DNA of 64,000 nucleotides from contig CM055096.1 in NCBI GenBank assembly GCA_029204225.1, positions 41,415,305-41,479,304 on the forward strand. Reading direction: 5' to 3'. The translations under genes were made by a program, and so were the position numbers. The stretch is from Diphasiastrum complanatum (taxonomy: Eukaryota > Streptophyta > Lycopodiopsida > Lycopodiales > Lycopodiaceae). Under the pieces are notes generated by a model, which did not search any database, was not told where the DNA came from, and saw nothing but the letters and a program-made list of their open reading frames with translations. Below, piece by piece: positions 50,001 through 53,000 of this stretch. Numbering within the stretch: the first letter of the stretch is position 1; each line of letters starts with the position of its first letter.

Positions 50001-53000
50001 GGACCTTGGGATTCTCAAATCCTCAGACGGTTTAATTATGAGATATGCAGAATACTTATTATAGTCGGGTATCCTGAGTGGTTTGAATGCTTTCTTTAGC
50101 CACTTGTAGCATTTCTTGCATATCTTGTTGAAAATCCATTGTAGCTTGCACCTTTAGACCTTTGAGTCTGACAGAAACTGGCGAATGTGGCTGAAAGCCA
50201 TACATCAGTATTAAAGGACTGAATCCAGTGGTAGAATGCTTTGCACTATTGTGCACGGACTCAACCATTGGGAGGTACTTTGGCATGAAGCAGGGGTGTT
50301 CTCTCTCCCTTACTCTCTTTGGTTGACATATTGACAAACTAGAATTTACTATATTTTAGGATGGTGGCCAGGGTTGCAAATTGGGTGATAGATTGATCTC
50401 TATCCTATAATATGGGGATGACAGTGCTGTAGTTTCTCTCTGTAGTGAAGGACCTCAATGACATCTTGATACAATATACTCCTTTCGTAGGGCTTGCAGG
50501 GAATGTAAAAAAGACTAAGATTATAATGTTCAATACATTTAGACTCTTTGTAGAGGCAATCATTTTTTTGGACAATTCACGCTAGGAGATTGTTTCCACT
50601 TACAGATATGTGGGGGTAGTCTTTATAGGACCTCACTATACATGAAGTGGAAAAAAAGTTTGTTCTTGTGGAAAGAAGTCCATTTCTAGGTCATATTGAT
50701 AGGATAAGAATGGAACTTGATAAGATTGAGAGGAAATACAAATTGACCCGACACTAGGGTGTGCATGAAGTTTGAACTTTTCTTGGCTTATATTCTTACC
50801 ATAGAAGGTTTATTTATCTTTTTGCTCATATGTTGCTTCATCGCGATAACCCACTAATGAAGTTTAAATTTGGAGCACAGGAAATTGAAGCCTTTAATGC
50901 TTTGAAGAAAACCTTAACATTTGGGCCAATGTTTGTGATTCTTGACGAAAGGGAATGTTTGTGGGTCAAGTGGACTCTAGTTAGTCATATAACAAAGTGT
51001 GATGGAACACACATTCAAGGGTTATAGACAGTTCATGTTGCTTTTTGAAGACATGTTGCTTAGCAACAATAAAACTGAATGTGAAAAACTTTGATGCATA
51101 TAACTAGAGATCAGTTGTTATTTTCTTCATATTTAGCCAAGCAATAGAAAAGCTCTTGTTTAGCTTCAAACATGGTGCTTGCAGACCATGACCTCTCTCC
51201 ACAATTGACATTTTGGGATCTATTTAATATATTTTGGCAAGGTATGTGTTACATGCAAACAAGAAATGGGCTAATCTACATCTTTTTTATTTTCCACACA
51301 TCTAATCATAGCCTCTTTGGGTGATGTGTTTTGCACCTTGTAGATCATTCATGTGTTCCTTTAGCATGACATGAGCTTATAAGCACACTATAATTACAAA
51401 CTATAATGGTTGTATTTCTGCCACAAAATGCAGCCCTTGAGCAAGGTCAAAGAGACCTTCAATCATTTAATTCCCAATGGCAATATGAATCACATTTTCT
51501 TGGATCAACATTATGTTAGAAAATGACCTCAATTACACTATTGAATAACTAGACCCTACTAGCATTCACCAAAGATAAAACAAGAGTTAAACAAAATGAA
51601 GAAATGAATCTTTGGAGGTGTAAGAACGTAATGTTTATTTTACCCCTAATGTTTCCAGGCCATGCATGCGTGCTATTTTAGGGGTCTATTCTTTTTTTAG
51701 GTCAGTCAAAGTTCTAGGGCGTTGGAGAGCTATAATTGGGCTCAATTTTTTGACTTAGTAATTAGCTTGGACTTTTACCTGAAATAGACACTAGTTTTAG
51801 GATTTGTATGTAGCAAGTTTCAGCGTCATTCATATCAATCTAAGAGATGTTGTTTTGCTCAATCAATTCATGATTGTTTTGTGTGAGTGCTTATATGATT
51901 AGTACACTCCTTTGTGTGCTTTTGGTACTCTCTAAAGGCTTGCAGGATTGTGGAACCTGCTGGTAACTCGTAAGTCCTTTTAAGTGGATAACCATTGATT
52001 GGTTCTATTGCTCTTGGGTCATTTGTAGGAGGATTTATTGCAATTCTTTGTTGGAGATCTGCAACTACTTTCTTTGGCAACTTCTTATTTTCATACAATA
52101 TTCTTAGTTGGAGATTTCTTTTTTTATTATCTACTGTCTTCTTTTTGTCATATTTGATGCTTTATTTGTGGTCGTGTTCATAATGGAGAAGTATATGTTT
52201 GGTCTTGTTGGAGGTGGGTGATTTCCTTAATTGTTAAAAATAAATTGTGGCCACATCTTCAAGCTAAACTCGATCTACTTCAACGCACTGGACTTCCACA
52301 AGGTTCATAGTGCATTTTCATCCACTTAAGGGGATTCAAGTCCTAAAATTCAAAATTTGACATTTTGGCAATATAATCCTGTGTTGCACCCTGAGAATCT
52401 GTTGGACTCTTACAGGTAAGCTACAGGCATTTTGGTTTCAGATTACAAGAGAATTGCTCCTTGGAAGATTAGTGTCCAATTAGTTCTTTTGTTTTATTGT
52501 GGAGAGCAGTCTTTGCTATTTGGTGGGCCAACTTACACATTTGGATGCCTAGCACCCTTGTTGAAGGATCAGCTGGAAACTATACTCATGGAGATAGCTA
52601 GTCACCTGCAGGACTGTGGTTTGTAACAGAATGACGTTCACACGTGTGGAAGACCACTTAGCAGATCCGAGTTCAAAGGGGTAGATTCTTTTGTAATAGT
52701 GCGCACTCAAGCCACAATGTTGGCCCCTAGTTGCTATATTAGAATGTCAGTCCACTATTATTCGCTATCATTAGGAATATTAGTCCTCTCTTATTCAAAA
52801 CTTGTAGGAAGTGCTTATTTCAGCTCATTAGATGGAAATGAGTTGGAAAATTGGATTGGTAAGCTTTGGGTTTATTTTGATTTGTATCACAAAGCGACAT
52901 GCGGAGTTGAAGTTACCAGCATATATCTTCTTGATTGGTAACCCATAAGTATAACACCCAGGACACAAGCATGCATAAAGTTTCCAGTTGGGAAAGCTTG

